DNA of 64,000 nt from Craterostigma plantagineum. Its lineage: Eukaryota; Streptophyta; Magnoliopsida; Lamiales; Linderniaceae. Of this stretch, positions 30,606 through 42,309 are shown in pieces. Under the pieces are notes generated by a model that saw only the letters and a program-made list of their open reading frames with translations, searched no databases and was not told the DNA's origin. The position numbers and the translations under genes were made by a program. The stretch covers positions 7,998,001 through 8,062,000 of the forward strand of contig JAPQWV010000001.1 in the NCBI GenBank assembly GCA_027422505.1, written 5' to 3'. The first letter of the stretch is position 1; every line of letters starts with the position of its first letter.

Positions 30606-32516
30606 ACAATTTGGTGTTGATTACAAATTGCGAACACATGTTCTACATCGGGTATGGGTGGATGTATATTGATTAGGAAATGGTAAGTAATTTGTAGTGT
30701 TTACATTTATTTATGCAACAGTGACACCGAACCTAGATTCAACTCGTAAGCGTTGCAAAGTTTTTCCTGGCGATTTGAGAAACGAGGCGTCGAATGATGC
30801 TAGGGTTTATCAGGTTGAAATTATAATTGAATTTTTTTGCATCTACGTCGTCATTTGATGTTGATTAGATCATCTCCAACCGATACCCAAAAACCCAAAA
30901 TATATACTAAGGGCCCGTTTGGTGGAGGATGGGTTTAGAGGGTATTAGTTTAAGACGGGTTTATATAATGGGGGATATGGGTTTTTCGAGGTGTTTGGTT
31001 GGCGACATTAACTAATGAGGTCCACTATGTTTGGTAGGTGGATTTAGATAGTATTACGTTGACTCAAGTGTAATTTACAATTACCCTTATTTAAATAGTT
31101 ATACATCTGCCTAGGATGGTCTCCGCATAAAGTTTTTGCTATCTTTCTCCGGCAAACACGCAAGTCCTTTTCATCATCCCAATATTTATTATCAGAAAAG
31201 AGAAAGCAAGCAATAACGCCTCCAACTCTGAAAAAAGATTAACAAGGCAGGCATCTTCATATACAATAAATTAGACAAACATCTGTACATTTTGCTAACT
31301 TCTCTCGCCCACCACGAGCAGAAATAAGTCCATGTAGCCCTCTATTATCGAGAAGTGCAAAATACAGAAGCACTCCTCAACCATTCTCGCCGCATCCCCC
31401 AAAGCCGAACCCAATCTCGCTATCCTCCCTTGTGATGTTCAAGAAGAGATCAAGAATAACTCAACGTCAACAACGTACTCCAGTTCATCAAGAATGCGAG
31501 GCCTGATCATGACCCTCGACGAAGAGGATTTGATATAGAAATCAAAGAATTTCGCGTGGACTTCAGCAAAGTCAGTCTGCCATTGAAGAAGGGCCAATCC
31601 AATCAGCTAAGACTGATATCGACAATCAGCCACAGCTAAAACAACCAATACCCCCAAGTTTGAACAAACTCACAAAAAAAAGAGAGAAATAAACCCCAAA
31701 AAGGTAAGAAATATTACGTCTGACAATTTTGTGGGTGCCTTTGATAATGTAATATTCAAGCCTTTTCTCCCTGGCTTCATCTTCCCAATCTCGTGTTGAG
31801 CTTTATTTTGTGGGTGCCTTTGACAATTTTGTGGGTGCCTTTGATAATGTAAGATTCAAGCCTTTTCTCCCTGGCTTTATGTAAAGTTGTAAATTTCATG
31901 GGTAATATTAAAAAATCGAGTAGAAGAGAATATTACAATAATAGTCTTTTAAGTTTGCGAATTGGTTTATCGGTTGGAGAAGAATTACTGCATTTCGAGT
32001 TTGAGAATGCGTTTGGATTTCAGAATGCGCTTTTCGGTTGGAGATTGTCTTACAAATTGCAAACACATGTTGGTGGATGTATGTTGATTACAGACTGATC
32101 CGAATGGTGATGCTTTGTTTGTTTTCAAATGTGGGTGTGATGATGATGCACAGAGGTCTTTAATCTAAGAAGAGAGTTGATTATGAGGTTTAAATTATCT
32201 CTATATTAGTGATTAAATTAATCGAAGGACAAAAATTAACCCAAAAAACAACCCAAAAAACGATAACATTTGCAACTATAAGTGACACACATCAGAACAT
32301 AGGGAATCAGAACGCTCATAATCCCAAACATTAGGACTAAATTACATAACATAAATAAAACCACACAATGAGATGCACATGAGTCCAACCTCTATGATTT
32401 ACTAGACAAATAGGCAAATTTGATACACAACCTAATCAACAACTGGACAACACTAGAAGTAAAACGACCCCTAATAATAATATATCTTATTTTACATCTA
32501 TAGATATCCATACGCC
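30606..32516. other. Long non-coding stretch with local duplications
   Basis: A MITE-like left terminus (taagggcccgtttggt) occurs near 30899, but its partner end was not found. A direct repeat (gggtgcctttgataatgta ... ccttttctccctggctt) occurs at about 31733-31778 and again at about 31833-31880. The block caaattgc.aacacatgtt near 30626 recurs near 32055. No reading frame with recognisable similarity. Confidence 0.5.
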
Positions 32517-34202
32517 TCATATGCCATTATCACCATCATCAAACACGATCACAACCTTCCCCATAAGAGAAAACAAAACATCGTATTTAATAAGCATTCT
32601 ATTTCGATTTCTGACCTGCGAGAGTTTGTACGTTTTCGAAATATTGATAGTGATCAATCCCTTCGACAGCCAAGACAGCAACTCCTCCATCGAATCTTCA
32701 AGCGCTCGAGGCCAATACGTCTTGTAGCTTCCAAAGAATATTCCGTGTATCGTCCAATTCTAAATCAGAAAAAAAATACGGGTCATATAGAAAGATTTGA
32801 AATAAAATCAAATATAAAAAAAACAAAGGATCATACCTGAGCAGGGCATGTTTCGCAGATATAACGGGTTCTTGACCACTGGCGAACCCTATGATGCATA
32901 TGCCGGCGCCACGATTAAGCAAAGGTAAGCAATCTTCGCATACTTTTCCACCGACGGGGTCGAAGAGGACATCAACTCCTTCGAGGCTTTTCGATTCTAG
33001 AAACTTCTTAACACCTTCTAGAATGTTCTCTTTGCTAGTGTCGACCACATGGTCCACGCCAATCGACTCCATGTACTTCACCTTCTCATCTCCTCTGTCA
33101 AGTTAATTAACAACAGCCCACAACATCAAAAACACGTCCTTCACTGAAAGCTACAAAGGCTTATTGCTAGTCCATAAATCTAGCAAATAGAAAATATAGG
33201 ATCGACCATTTAATGACCTTACGACTGCAATAACAATGGCGCCACGGATTTTCCCAATTTGTGCAGCAGCTGTTCCTACTCCTCCAGCCGCTCCAAGAAC
33301 CAATAGTACCTAACCGTTCATTACTTTTTGAGTTCTCTTTTCTTTTCTATCATATAGTAACTCAAAAGTAGATCTTCTTTTCTCTTTTTTCTATCATATA
33401 ATAATACCTGACGAGCACGCAATTGTGCTCTATTAACAAGTGAAATGTGTTATGTTCCATAGACAGCAGTTAGTGCACCAGCGGCAACCATGTCAACCCC
33501 ATTGGGCACAAGAAATCTGTGTCGTTTTCGATCGAAGGGTCAGAAATGAAATTGATACACATAGTGCTATCGCAGAGCAGTTATTAGACTTGGGCTTCAG
33601 ACGTTCTTAATCTCCTCTAATTGACACACATAGTGCTATAAATTAGCGATTCTTTTTTTTACCACTTCTTTTAGCCAAGCTCTTGATAAAACACTATGCA
33701 TTCACTCTTCATCATCTCAAATTGATACGATATTTAATTCATCTACCATTCATGTGCTAAGTAACCCATCGACAGATTTTTTCTTCTATTTCTTTCTCAA
33801 TATAAGAAGCTAACCCAAGAGAAAAGGAGTGAAAAGTTTAAAAATTCCTTACAGCTCGGACTCATCGGCGACGATGAACTCGGCAAAAGCCCCAGCAGTA
33901 GCGTACGAACAAACCCTATCCCCAACCTTGAATTTGGTCACGCTGGGCCCCACAACATCGACGGTGCCGGAGTAATCCGACGCCGGAATCTTCCCTAGGG
34001 ACGGCATCGCCTCCTCGTGATCCCCTCGAATCACCGTTAAGGTACCGAAATTCACGCTCGCGGCGCGGATACGAACACGGACCGACGTCGGCGATTCGAC
34101 CCGAGGAATTGGGTGGGTCTTTGATAGAGTCATAGGCGAGCTTTCTGGGTCGCCTATTGGGACCGTCGGTTCGCCGGGCATTGTCCACAGCAATGCCTCC
34201 AT
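32517..34202 (-). pseudogene. Quinone-oxidoreductase-like (zinc-less MDR family) gene, probably disabled
   Basis: Exons read on the minus strand: 34202-33853, 33516-33408, 33309-33218, 33094-32837 and one ending at TGA 32517-32519. Exon 1 encodes the GroES-like part (SVNFGTLTVIRGD, DYSGTVDVVGPSVTKFKVGD). Exon 2 encodes VPNGVDMVAAGAL. Exon 3 carries the NADPH-binding motif GAAGGVGTAAAQIG. Exon 4 encodes IGVDHVVDTSKEN, VLFDPVGGK and IIGFASGQEPV. The last exon encodes NWTIHGIFFGSYK and ALEDSMEELLSWLSKGLI. Family enzymes reduce quinones or enones with NADPH. Exon 2 has an in-frame TAA at 33450-33452 where relatives have Ser. The exon 4/5 junction does not keep frame with canonical sites, and the segment before GKVVIVFDD is scrambled. 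A non-functional copy is most likely. Confidence 0.82.
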
Positions 34203-34439
34203 TAAGCGGTGTTTGGACAGCGGCGAGTTTACTGATGATGATTTGTTGGCTGTTGGTATGGTCGGTAAGGTAGTGATAGTATATAGTATTATACGAAAAA
34301 AGATGGTTCACTTTATTTATAAATGAAATTATTAATGCATAGTAGAGAATAGAGATATATTATATATATATATATATTTATATATTTAAATATTAGTGGT
34401 AATAATAAAGAAGACACGTGTCCAACTAGAAACTTTATC

Positions 34440-34521
34440 TGTATAAAAAACATTCCTCGAGGCAGAATAGATGGGAAGAAAAGTTTGACCAGTATCATTC
34501 CAATCTAACCACAAATCACAT
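34440..34521. repeat. Copy 1 of an ~80-bp duplicated unit
   Basis: aaaaaacattcctcg...agatgggaagaaaagtttgaccagta...ccacaaatc matches 35153-35232 almost base for base. Each copy ends at a hAT-type insertion. Confidence 0.8.
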
Positions 34522-35131
34522 CAGGGTTTTTAAGACCGGACCGGACCGGCCGGTTCCGGCCGGAAATCGGTGAACCGGCCGAAAATCCGGTCCGATTCCG
34601 GTCCGGTCACAACTTTAGTTAAAAAATTAATACCTAATAAAATATATAAAGAAAGCGGACTTTCTTCGGAGCAGAAATGCTTCTTAGCGCAAATGGTTTG
34701 TGCCGTGTTATTTCATGCCCATGACACGGGTTCGAATATGGGCCAGAACATTTTTTTAATTATAAGTATTTCTTAAAAGTTACTATTTGGGCTACTCGGC
34801 CCACATATTTTCTCTTGCTTTTTAGTTAGCCCAATGCATTTATTTATGAATATTTGCTTTTACGAAAAAACATTTAAGGAAGATACTTTCACCATCAATT
34901 AGTCCAAGCTAGGTTCGAGTTCTTACTAAACTAATCCTTAAATTCAAGAATTTTTGTTAGTTTATCTCAATGCTATTGATTGGCTCTTATATTTTAATAA
35001 TTAATATATATTTGTATTCTAAAGGCACCGGTTTTCTACCGAATTTCTACCGGTTTTATACCGGTTAAACCATTAAACCTTAAACCACTAAAATTTCCGG
35101 TCCGGTTCGAAAACCCGGTTTCAAAACCTTG
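34522..35131. mobile_element. hAT-type non-autonomous element
   Basis: 610 bp. Imperfect terminal inverted repeats CAGGGTTTTTAAGACCGG and, inverted, CAAGGTTTTGAAACCGGG, continuing into GGACCGG runs. The flank is ATCACAT on the left (34515-34521) and ATCACAAT on the right (35132-35139), an 8-bp duplication with one base lost. The AT-rich interior carries no gene. Confidence 0.75.
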
Positions 35132-35152
35132 ATCACAATCTGTGACATCACA

Positions 35153-35232
35153 ATACAAAAAACATTCCTCGTGGCAAAATAGATGGGAAGAAAGTTTGAC
35201 CAGTATTTTACCATTCCAATCTGACCACAAAT
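35153..35232. repeat. Copy 2 of the ~80-bp duplicated unit
   Basis: Diverged only slightly from 34443-34514. It ends in CCACAAAT, which is also the target duplication of the next element. Confidence 0.8.
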
Positions 35233-35716
35233 CTGGTTTTAAAACTGGGTTTCCGAACCATATTAGAAATTTTTGTGCTTTAACGGTATAAAATTGGAGT
35301 CAAACCGGTGCTCCTAAATATATAATATTATGTTATCAATCAAATAAAAAAATATTGGAGGATCAAAAACTAGTTATAAAGTGAAATGCCATAAATTAAT
35401 TGATACAGTAGGGGGTCAAAAATTAATAAACATAAAATAGGTAGGGAAATAAGAAATTGATTGTAAAATAAAGTACCAAAAATTATTTAAGTAATGTCCA
35501 TTGGAAGATTTGAACCCATGACCTTTAAATACAAACTCTCACATAAACCACTTGTCTGCACCATTTTATACAACATTTAACTCTATTTTGTAAATTAATC
35601 CGAATTTTGTTTTTGTTTAATTAATTCTGAACTGTATCGGAATCAGATTGGATTTCTGGCCGATTCGCCGGTTTCCTGCTTGAATCGGCCGGTCTGGTCC
35701 GGTTCTCAAAACCATG
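35233..35716. mobile_element. Second hAT-type non-autonomous element
   Basis: 484 bp, flanked by a perfect 8-bp duplication CCACAAAT (35225-35232 and 35717-35724), the hAT size. Termini are CTGGTTTTAAAACTGGG and, inverted, CATGGTTTTGAGAACCGG. Related to 34522-35131 in termini but not in the whole body. Confidence 0.85.
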
Positions 35717-35829
35717 CCACAAATCCAGTTTGTGACGTCACAAATAAAAAAACCTACATTTCCCATAACAAATTAATATTGGGCGACGTTTGACACGACA
35801 TATATATAGAACTGTCAAAGTGTCTGTGG

Positions 35830-36190
35830 CTCGAGGGTTGTAAACTTTTAGGCCCGCCAGGAAGTGGGCCTGGCCGGGTAGGCCGCAGGCTTTAGTGGTT
35901 TGGCTCGGCGGGCTGCAGGCTGGGCTGCCAAAAAGTGAAAAAATAAATAATTATTTAAATATAGATATATAAGTAAATTATATTGAATTTTATTGTTTTT
36001 TGAGCAATGGTTTATACTTTAATAATATAAATAATTAATATTAAAGAAGTTGATTAAATTAGATCTATTTTCCTACTATTTTTAAAAATGGGCGGGCTAA
36101 GTCCACCTGCAGGCGGGGCGGGCCTTCATTTAGCAGGACCGCCACGAGATTGCCCGCGCCCGTCCAGCCAGTGGCGGGCGGCCTTTATTG
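35830..36190. mobile_element. hAT-like GC-armed element, boundaries unresolved
   Basis: GC-rich arms made of GGGC/GCCC words (35855-35935 and 36085-36185) flank an AT-rich centre, as in other plant hAT derivatives in this window. No clean terminus or duplication was identified. Confidence 0.35.
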
Positions 36191-36722
36191 TTACGTCGTT
36201 ACAATGCATCTACGAATTCTTTTAGTCTTGGGAACAATATAGATGTAGTCTTTGCCTGAGAAGAGTTTAGTGTGGTTAAGGGGCTTCACTCGGTTGGTAA
36301 GTATGTGAATCCCAAAGAGATAATCCCCTCGGATATAGTGAAGCGACTTTTTGGGGCCGAAAGAGCATACAAAGTTGTTGCTGGAGTTTAAGAAGTGCGG
36401 GAATGAAAACGTAAATGATTTTGCTTGGTTATTTGTGCTCTTTTTAATTTTTTGTTATTCCCTATGGGTAATTCCAAAAATGCATCTTTTGTGAATGCAT
36501 ATGTTGATGAGTTGGATTCGATTGGGGAGTATGAGTGGGGGACATCAGCTCACGATTTCTTAGTCTCCAAGATGAATCTAGCCGGTGCCTTTCGTAACGA
36601 ATCGGAGAAAGCGATGATGAATGGGTGTACCATCGGGTTAATGGTAATTTAACTCATTTATTCATATTGAAAGTTCTGAAATGTTGTAAGTTAATTCTTT
36701 TTTATTTACAGATGTGGGCTTA

Positions 36723-38886
36723 TGTGGCGACCCTTCTTAATTACTTAATTCGGCGGATTTCCGCAACGAAAGTCGCGGACGACCCGATCTATCAAAAACT
36801 TTCTAAGGAAATAATATACATATATAACATAGTATCGGGTTTGCAAAAAGTGTCATAGCAATACATCGGGCCACAACCCCAAAAGTCTAAACCCGAATAC
36901 CCTACATCGCTCCACAGGTCGCGTCACATGTACTGCGCCGCCCTCAAAAGCCCGTGGAGTCACCACCGCCAGCCAGCCTACAACTAACCCTGACACACAT
37001 CGGTGTCGGGCTTCGTATCACCTACAAAAATAAACTCTCAGCAATTGCCTAGTAGGTGGTAGTAAAAACATGCGATGCGTGCGTTCACTCAACCCAATCC
37101 CAAATCCTCACATCATAATAAAATGCACGCTCGATCCTACGTCACATCTCAACATATAATAGGGCCCTCGGCTAGACACGACACCCGCACGCACAATTAC
37201 AAAGTACGCCATAATCATGCGGTAGCCCACACCGGCCGCGCTAGGTCGCTTATTCCGCAAATCACAATCTCATCCTGACGATTTTACACCACGTGTAGTG
37301 TACCAATATACCCGAGTATCCACGTCTGTCTGCCGTCACTGAGCCAAATCACATATCCGGTGGTGTACACCTCGGGTGGCTCAATCCCGATTAGACAGGT
37401 GTCGCTTACCCTATCTCCCACTAAGTGCCCAATCGAGTCTAAACCTGACTGCCAAAATCGGCAACTCTACCCCACTCATTCGACACCGTAAGGCATCACC
37501 GTACAAATACGGTGCATCAATCTCTCACGTGTATGTCGTGAAATGCACACAGAATCAATCACATGTAACAAATACACCGAAATTACATAACTCGTACAAC
37601 TATCAAAATAGGTCGAACATTTTAAATCTAAAAATAATCTTTAAATATTAAAATATGGGTTGACCGGAATTCCTAGTCAAAATACGATATTCTAGTTTAA
37701 AATGATTTGGGCCGAAAATAATTTTATTTAAAATAATTAGGCCTGAATAGGGCAAAAGTGCAAAATTTAAACCGTTGGTCAACTCATACGAAATTCGATC
37801 AAAGCCCAAACCCAGATTTGGCTGATCCCACATTTCAAATGCTGGTCAACCCGCGAAACGCTTGGGTCAACACCTAGTTCGCGAAAGTTTTCGCCGAGTT
37901 CGCGAATCGCCCGATCGAACGCGCGAAGCCCGTTCCAGCCCGCGAGAAGCCCGACGGCTCTCACAGAAATCACCCCGCGAAAGTCGATCGGCCCGCGAAA
38001 CTTGAAATCGGTCCGACGCTATCTCAGAGCTTGCGAAAAGCTCCAGCCCGCGAGACATAAGATCGACCGAATGTAACAATCGCCCGACTGTTCATTCGAA
38101 AAACAATTTGTCATGCTAAAAAAACCCTAATTTTTTGAGAAATTTTTGCATAATCATCACCCCGAAACACATAAGCACAGGAGTAATATCCATCATATAT
38201 TGAGTTCGAAAAGCACATAATAGCACATCAAAACATATCATAAAATTTCGAAAAACCATAAAATGAACTCTTTTAAATTCTGATGACCTCTCATCCGAAT
38301 TTCGAACCCTTTTAGGAAAATAATACGGGTTGTAGAGTTAAAAACCACCTACCTAACCTCCTTAGCTGTTTGAATTAATTTCCTAGGTTGGAAATCGGAT
38401 GGAGCTTGTCTAAACTCTTCTCTGCTTCCTAACGACCTTATTCTTTCTTTCATTGGTTTTGTTTTCTCCCCTTTATGCTTCTCGTGGTTCTTATTTGGTT
38501 AGAAATGATTGTTTTTGGCTAAGTGTTAAGGGGTGACGTGATACCAACGTGTTTTCCCCTAGCCATTACGTAATCTCATCCCTATCTCAAGTCATTTGGG
38601 CATTTATTAATTTATTTGGGCCATTTCCTTTATTAATTAATCACTTCAAGTTGGGCCTTCACTAACTCCTTTGGGCTCTATCATTATTTGATCTACATTA
38701 TTGTTTGGGACTTTCTAAGCATTTTCGGCCCACTTAATTTATTCACTCTCGGGCCCAATCATTATTTTCGGTTCGATTTCAAAAAACCGGGTTTGTTCGA
38801 AAATTAACTCCATTAATTTCGAACACTACAAAATATTCACCCGCTAATTATAAGCTAATCCGGTATTAAATTTTACGGGTAATACA
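36723..38886 (-). mobile_element. Solo LTR of a Gypsy element related to 3032-12428
   Basis: 2164 bp from TGTGGCGACC to GGGTAATACA, flanked by a perfect 5-bp duplication GCTTA (36718-36722 and 38887-38891). Its first and last ~50 bp resemble the LTRs at 3032 and 10049 (TTCCGCAACG, CGCGGA, TTTACGGGTA.TACA), and the layout matches, but the middle is very different, so it is a related family. Orientation is given by analogy. It splits the WAYE codons of the DUF1985-like frame. Confidence 0.9.
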
Positions 38887-39289
38887 GCTTACGAGTGCGT
38901 ACCTTTGTTAGCAAAGAAGCGGGCGGTGCACATTCCCTCGGTTATTCAATTGGGAGGACAAAAGGGTGGCTAACGATGTCGCAATGGAGGAGAAAGAATT
39001 TTTGTTGGTGGAACGTGTGACACCCTTCCACGTACGAAGGAATGAGATGCCGTTAATGCAGCCCATTAATACGGTAGAGGTAATTAAATTGCTTTATTAT
39101 TTATGTTTAACACAATATGAAAATTTTTATTTATTAAACGTTGTTTTCCATGCTTAAGGTTACTGAAGGTGTTTTTCAATCCATGTTGATCGCTCGTATT
39201 GAGCAGTTGGAAGTGGCAGTGAGGGCTAAGGATGATATTATTAACGATTTGATGTCGTGTGTGGATAAGGAAGATGTTGGGGTGAAGCA

Positions 39290-39605
39290 TAATGAGGGTG
39301 ATGAGGATGTGACAGCAAGGGATTATGAGGCAATGGAGGATTATGCAACGAAGGATGATGTGGTAGCTTTGGATGATCTGGCGGCAGGGAATGATGTGGA
39401 ATGGAGGATGATGCTACGAAAGATGATGCGATATCTATGGATGACGTGGTTGCGAGGTATGATGTAGCTGCGGAGGATGATGTGGCAGCGATGGATGATG
39501 TGACTGCAGAGGATGATGGGGCAACTGTGGATGATGTGGCTGCAAGAGAGGATGTGGCTGCAAGGGATGAAGGAGAAGCTGTGGATGATGTGGCTCTAGG
39601 GATGA
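39290..39605 (+). repeat. Imperfect GATGATGTGGCNGC repeats encoding acidic D-D-V-A-A units
   Basis: About 12-18 bp units repeat irregularly and keep a translation rich in DDVAA-type motifs in two neighbouring frames (for example MDDVVARYDVAAEDDVAAMD). They form a low-complexity acidic linker of the DUF1985-like relic. Confidence 0.75.
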
Positions 39606-40160
39606 TATGGCCGCGGATGACGATGTGGTGGGTGAAGCCTTGGTGGGTTTATCGATTCTACCGGTTGTAGATTTTCCGACACCTGTGACAGTGGTTAAGG
39701 CTCCATATTGTGTTGTTTTAATCGATTGCCCAAGGAGTTCGAATAAGACGCGATCGAAAGAAGAATAGGACTTGGACTTTACCACACTGGATAGCTCCAC
39801 ACAACGTAAAAAGGTTCCAAAAGGCAAACCGACCAAAGAAACTGTCTATCTGAGTGATGAGGATTCGAATGCGGATAGACATGAGAAATGGAGCAAGAAG
39901 TACCTAGGGCGATTGGACTTCTCCGGGCGTCAATATATCCATGACGATGATTGCATGCTCATTGACAAATACCTTCAAGCGCTAAAATTTTAGGTACATT
40001 ATTTCTTTCGATATGAAATTCATTTGTCTTACATAAACACGTTCTAATTTTCTTATGCAGTGATAACCTTTGCGAAAGTGACATGTCTAACGTGGATGCA
40101 CAATGCTTTTACATGTTGCTTTTCGGAGATATTCTCAAGTTCAATTGTCTCGACGTATAT

Positions 40161-40489
40161 CTAGATTGCTAGAGGCGAATCTATGCGGACTCTGCTAAGT
40201 ATCCCAGCGTCTTTGTCTTTCCAAGTTATGTGCAAGATGAACACTTTAGAAAGGTGCTGAAGCTGAATAAGAAGGCGCAGGTTACTGTGGATCTAAATGG
40301 AAACATTCCTCAGTGGATTGTCGAGCAGTCGAAGTTGGTTGGAGCGTCTCATGGAAGATGAATTGGTGCGATGCAAGTATATCATTTCTCCCGTTTTTGC
40401 AAGGACACACTGGGCATGGCTTTCTTCTTTTTTACTTATTCATAAGTGACATATTCATAATATTTGATATATTTTGCATTCGTTTTCTT
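40161..40489 (+). other. Coding-like stretch of unclear identity
   Basis: The plus frame around 40197-40355 reads YPSVFVFPSYVQDEHFRKVL then KKAQVTVDLNGNIPQWIVEQ with few breaks. It ends in a stop and then an AT-rich, intron-like interval (about 40420-40490). It could be the N-terminal part of the B3 protein that follows; the family is not certain. Confidence 0.4.
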
Positions 40490-40714
40490 CAAGCCAATAC
40501 CCATCGCCTTTATTGTGCTGCAAATTTTGTCGCTGACGAAATTGTGGACGTCACGGGGCCGGACAACCTAACATTTCGTCTGCAATTCCTATATGATAAA
40601 GGCCGTCCTTGCTTTTCCGCCGGATGGGCGGAGTTCCGGCGTCACCACGCATTGAAGATTGGTGATACGCTGCGCTTTCATTTTCACTTCGCCAGCCGCA
40701 CTCAGGGTTGCTAA
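40490..40714 (+). pseudogene. B3 DNA-binding domain fragment (REM-type)
   Basis: The plus frame encodes VDVTGPDNLTFRLQFLYDKG then RPCFSAGWAEFRRHHALKIG and DTLRFHFHF, ending in TAA at 40712-40714. The order of GW..F, a basic loop, L-K-I-G-D and alternating hydrophobics is the second half of a plant B3 domain, which binds DNA in nuclear regulators. The first half may be at 40197-40355 across an intron. No promoter or full gene is seen; a fragment or a highly diverged gene are both possible. Confidence 0.6.
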
Positions 40715-40811
40715 CACGCGCTATGTGAGCCGTCAAAGTCAAACGGCATGTTTCGATTCCCTCTTCTTTTTTTCCTTTTCATATACTTCCAAATATGACC
40801 TCTGAGTTAGG

Positions 40812-40940
40812 AGTCGGTGATTTGGAATGATATATATGATTTCTTTTCCTGGGTTTGTGGATTCTCTGTTGCTGAAGATTTGGAATGATAGATATGAATT
40901 CTTTTTCTGGTTTTGTGGATTCTCTGTTGCTGATATTGTA
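40812..40940. repeat. Tandem duplication of a ~62-bp unit
   Basis: gatttggaatgatatatatga...gtggattctctgttgctga is followed directly by gatttggaatgatagatatga...gtggattctctgttgctga. Confidence 0.85.
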
Positions 40941-41994
40941 TAAAGAAAAGGAATTACATGCATGGGTGTCACGTATCAGAAACATCCAAAAGTAATAAAC
41001 CATCGATGACGAGTAAATTACAAACTAACCCCTATCCATCACTTTCTATAAATCCAATCACCTCGTTCGTTTGCTTTCCTCTCTCCTTTTCTGCGATTGT
41101 TTCGGTAACACTTTATCGATCGAAGAAACATGTTGGGAGTGTTCAGCAGCTCGATTATTTCGCCGTCGGTTCGAGCTGGTCGCCGCCAGAAGCAGAACTC
41201 CGTCGCCTAAGTTGACGTCGAAGAAGCTTCTGTCGAGGTTCGTCAACTCAAATTCATCAGCGATGCGCGTACGCATAGGCGACGACGTTCAGCTTGCGTA
41301 CACTCACTATAACCAGTCTGCGTTACAACCCAGGCAAAATAAAATAATTTAATTCGACATAAAGCGCAAAGCTGTCAATTACGTCGTATTTTGTCGTATT
41401 ACGAAGTTGTCTATCGAACGTACTTGACTATTATCGCTAATTTTTTTTGTAATATCCCGTATGGCTTTAGATTTTAATCGATGATAGATCTTTTTTGTCT
41501 GTGTGCTCCACTCAGTTTCAGTAGGGCATTCTTATCCAGGCATTGTAGTAGATCTGGTCCTTGAATTACTACATGGGTGTCACGTATGTGAAACATCCAA
41601 AGATTCTTTGCTATGTTGTTGGATCTAGACAACAAATTTGCAGCACGGATATATTTGGATGAACGCACAGCAGCACGTAATAAATATTACAACGACCCAT
41701 ATCGATCCATTCTTTCTTCGTCATCGTCTCTAAGAGAAAAACAACCTCATTTTTGTCACTAAGTCGAGCACCAAGTCTTCGAAAGAAGTCTTCAAATAAA
41801 TACCCAGCTCTAACACTCTTTACAGTAAGTTTTTTCGGTTCGGATTATGAATTTTAACTCCAGAGATTACGTGATTGTGTCAATAATGTGTGACCATGAG
41901 AGTGTCGAATTTCCTTCCAGTTGGAAGGACACTGTGGTCATTGCATATATGCTACATGGTACCCGCACATATTTAAGGGTCCCCATGCATTAGA
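40941..41994. other. No gene recognised
   Basis: The block catgggtgtcacgtat..gaaacatccaaa appears near 40961 and again near 41572. Short open frames around 41058-41352 lie on both strands and show no family features. Confidence 0.45.
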
Positions 41995-42308
41995 GCAGTG
42001 GCCCCGCACATAACTGAAGCCGCCCTGCGCATCTTTACATGGGCCCCGAGCGCTGGTGCTGGGGTCCCGCGTATCAGTGCTTGGGCCGAGACTAGAGCAC
42101 GGGCCCCGTGCACTAGAGCATGTTTCCGTGCATCAGTGTTGGGGCCCCGAGCGCTGGCGCTGGGATCCCGTGCATTAGTGCAGGGCCGCGCGCTAGTGCT
42201 GGGTTCCGGCGCATCAGTGCAGGGGCCCGGAGCGCTAGTGCTGGTGTCCCGCGCACATGAGCGCGCATCAGTGCGCGCACTAGAGCAGGGGTATTGCTCA
42301 ATACTTCA
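41995..42308. repeat. GC-rich degenerate ~21-bp repeat cluster A
   Basis: Variants of agtgctggggtcccgcgcat follow one another with many substitutions and small indels. Both strands give long but repetitive open frames rich in Ala, Leu, Gly and Arg; I treat these as by-products. Confidence 0.75.
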
Positions 42309-42309
42309 G

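Larger units (their letters stand above)
36240..40160 (+). pseudogene. DUF1985-like (Ulp1-associated) gene relic, split by a solo LTR
   Basis: The plus strand encodes FVNAYVDELDSIGEYEWGTS, then MNLAGAFRNESEKAMMNGCT and, across the LTR, MWAYE-C-VPLLAKKRAVHIPS. This follows the DUF1985 pattern (LVDDL..F..Y.WG..s, then a short variable part and a VWAYE.IP motif). Downstream come an acidic Asp/Val/Ala repeat (39290-39600) and DRHEKWSKKYLGRLDFSGRQ with DDCMLIDKYLQAL (39880-39990), typical of the region before a C48 protease. I see no clear protease core. Splice-like breaks, stops and the LTR at 36723-38886 show it is dead. Such genes are often carried by Mutator-like elements. Confidence 0.55.

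Noticed and set aside
30890..31080. Complete MITE starting with taagggcccgtttggt
   Set aside because: The matching inverted end could not be found downstream, so only a terminus-like word is supported.
39435..39836. 133-aa Pro/His/Gln-rich minus-strand frame
   Set aside because: It is the antisense of the acidic D-D-V-A-A repeat, so the open frame is a by-product of low complexity.
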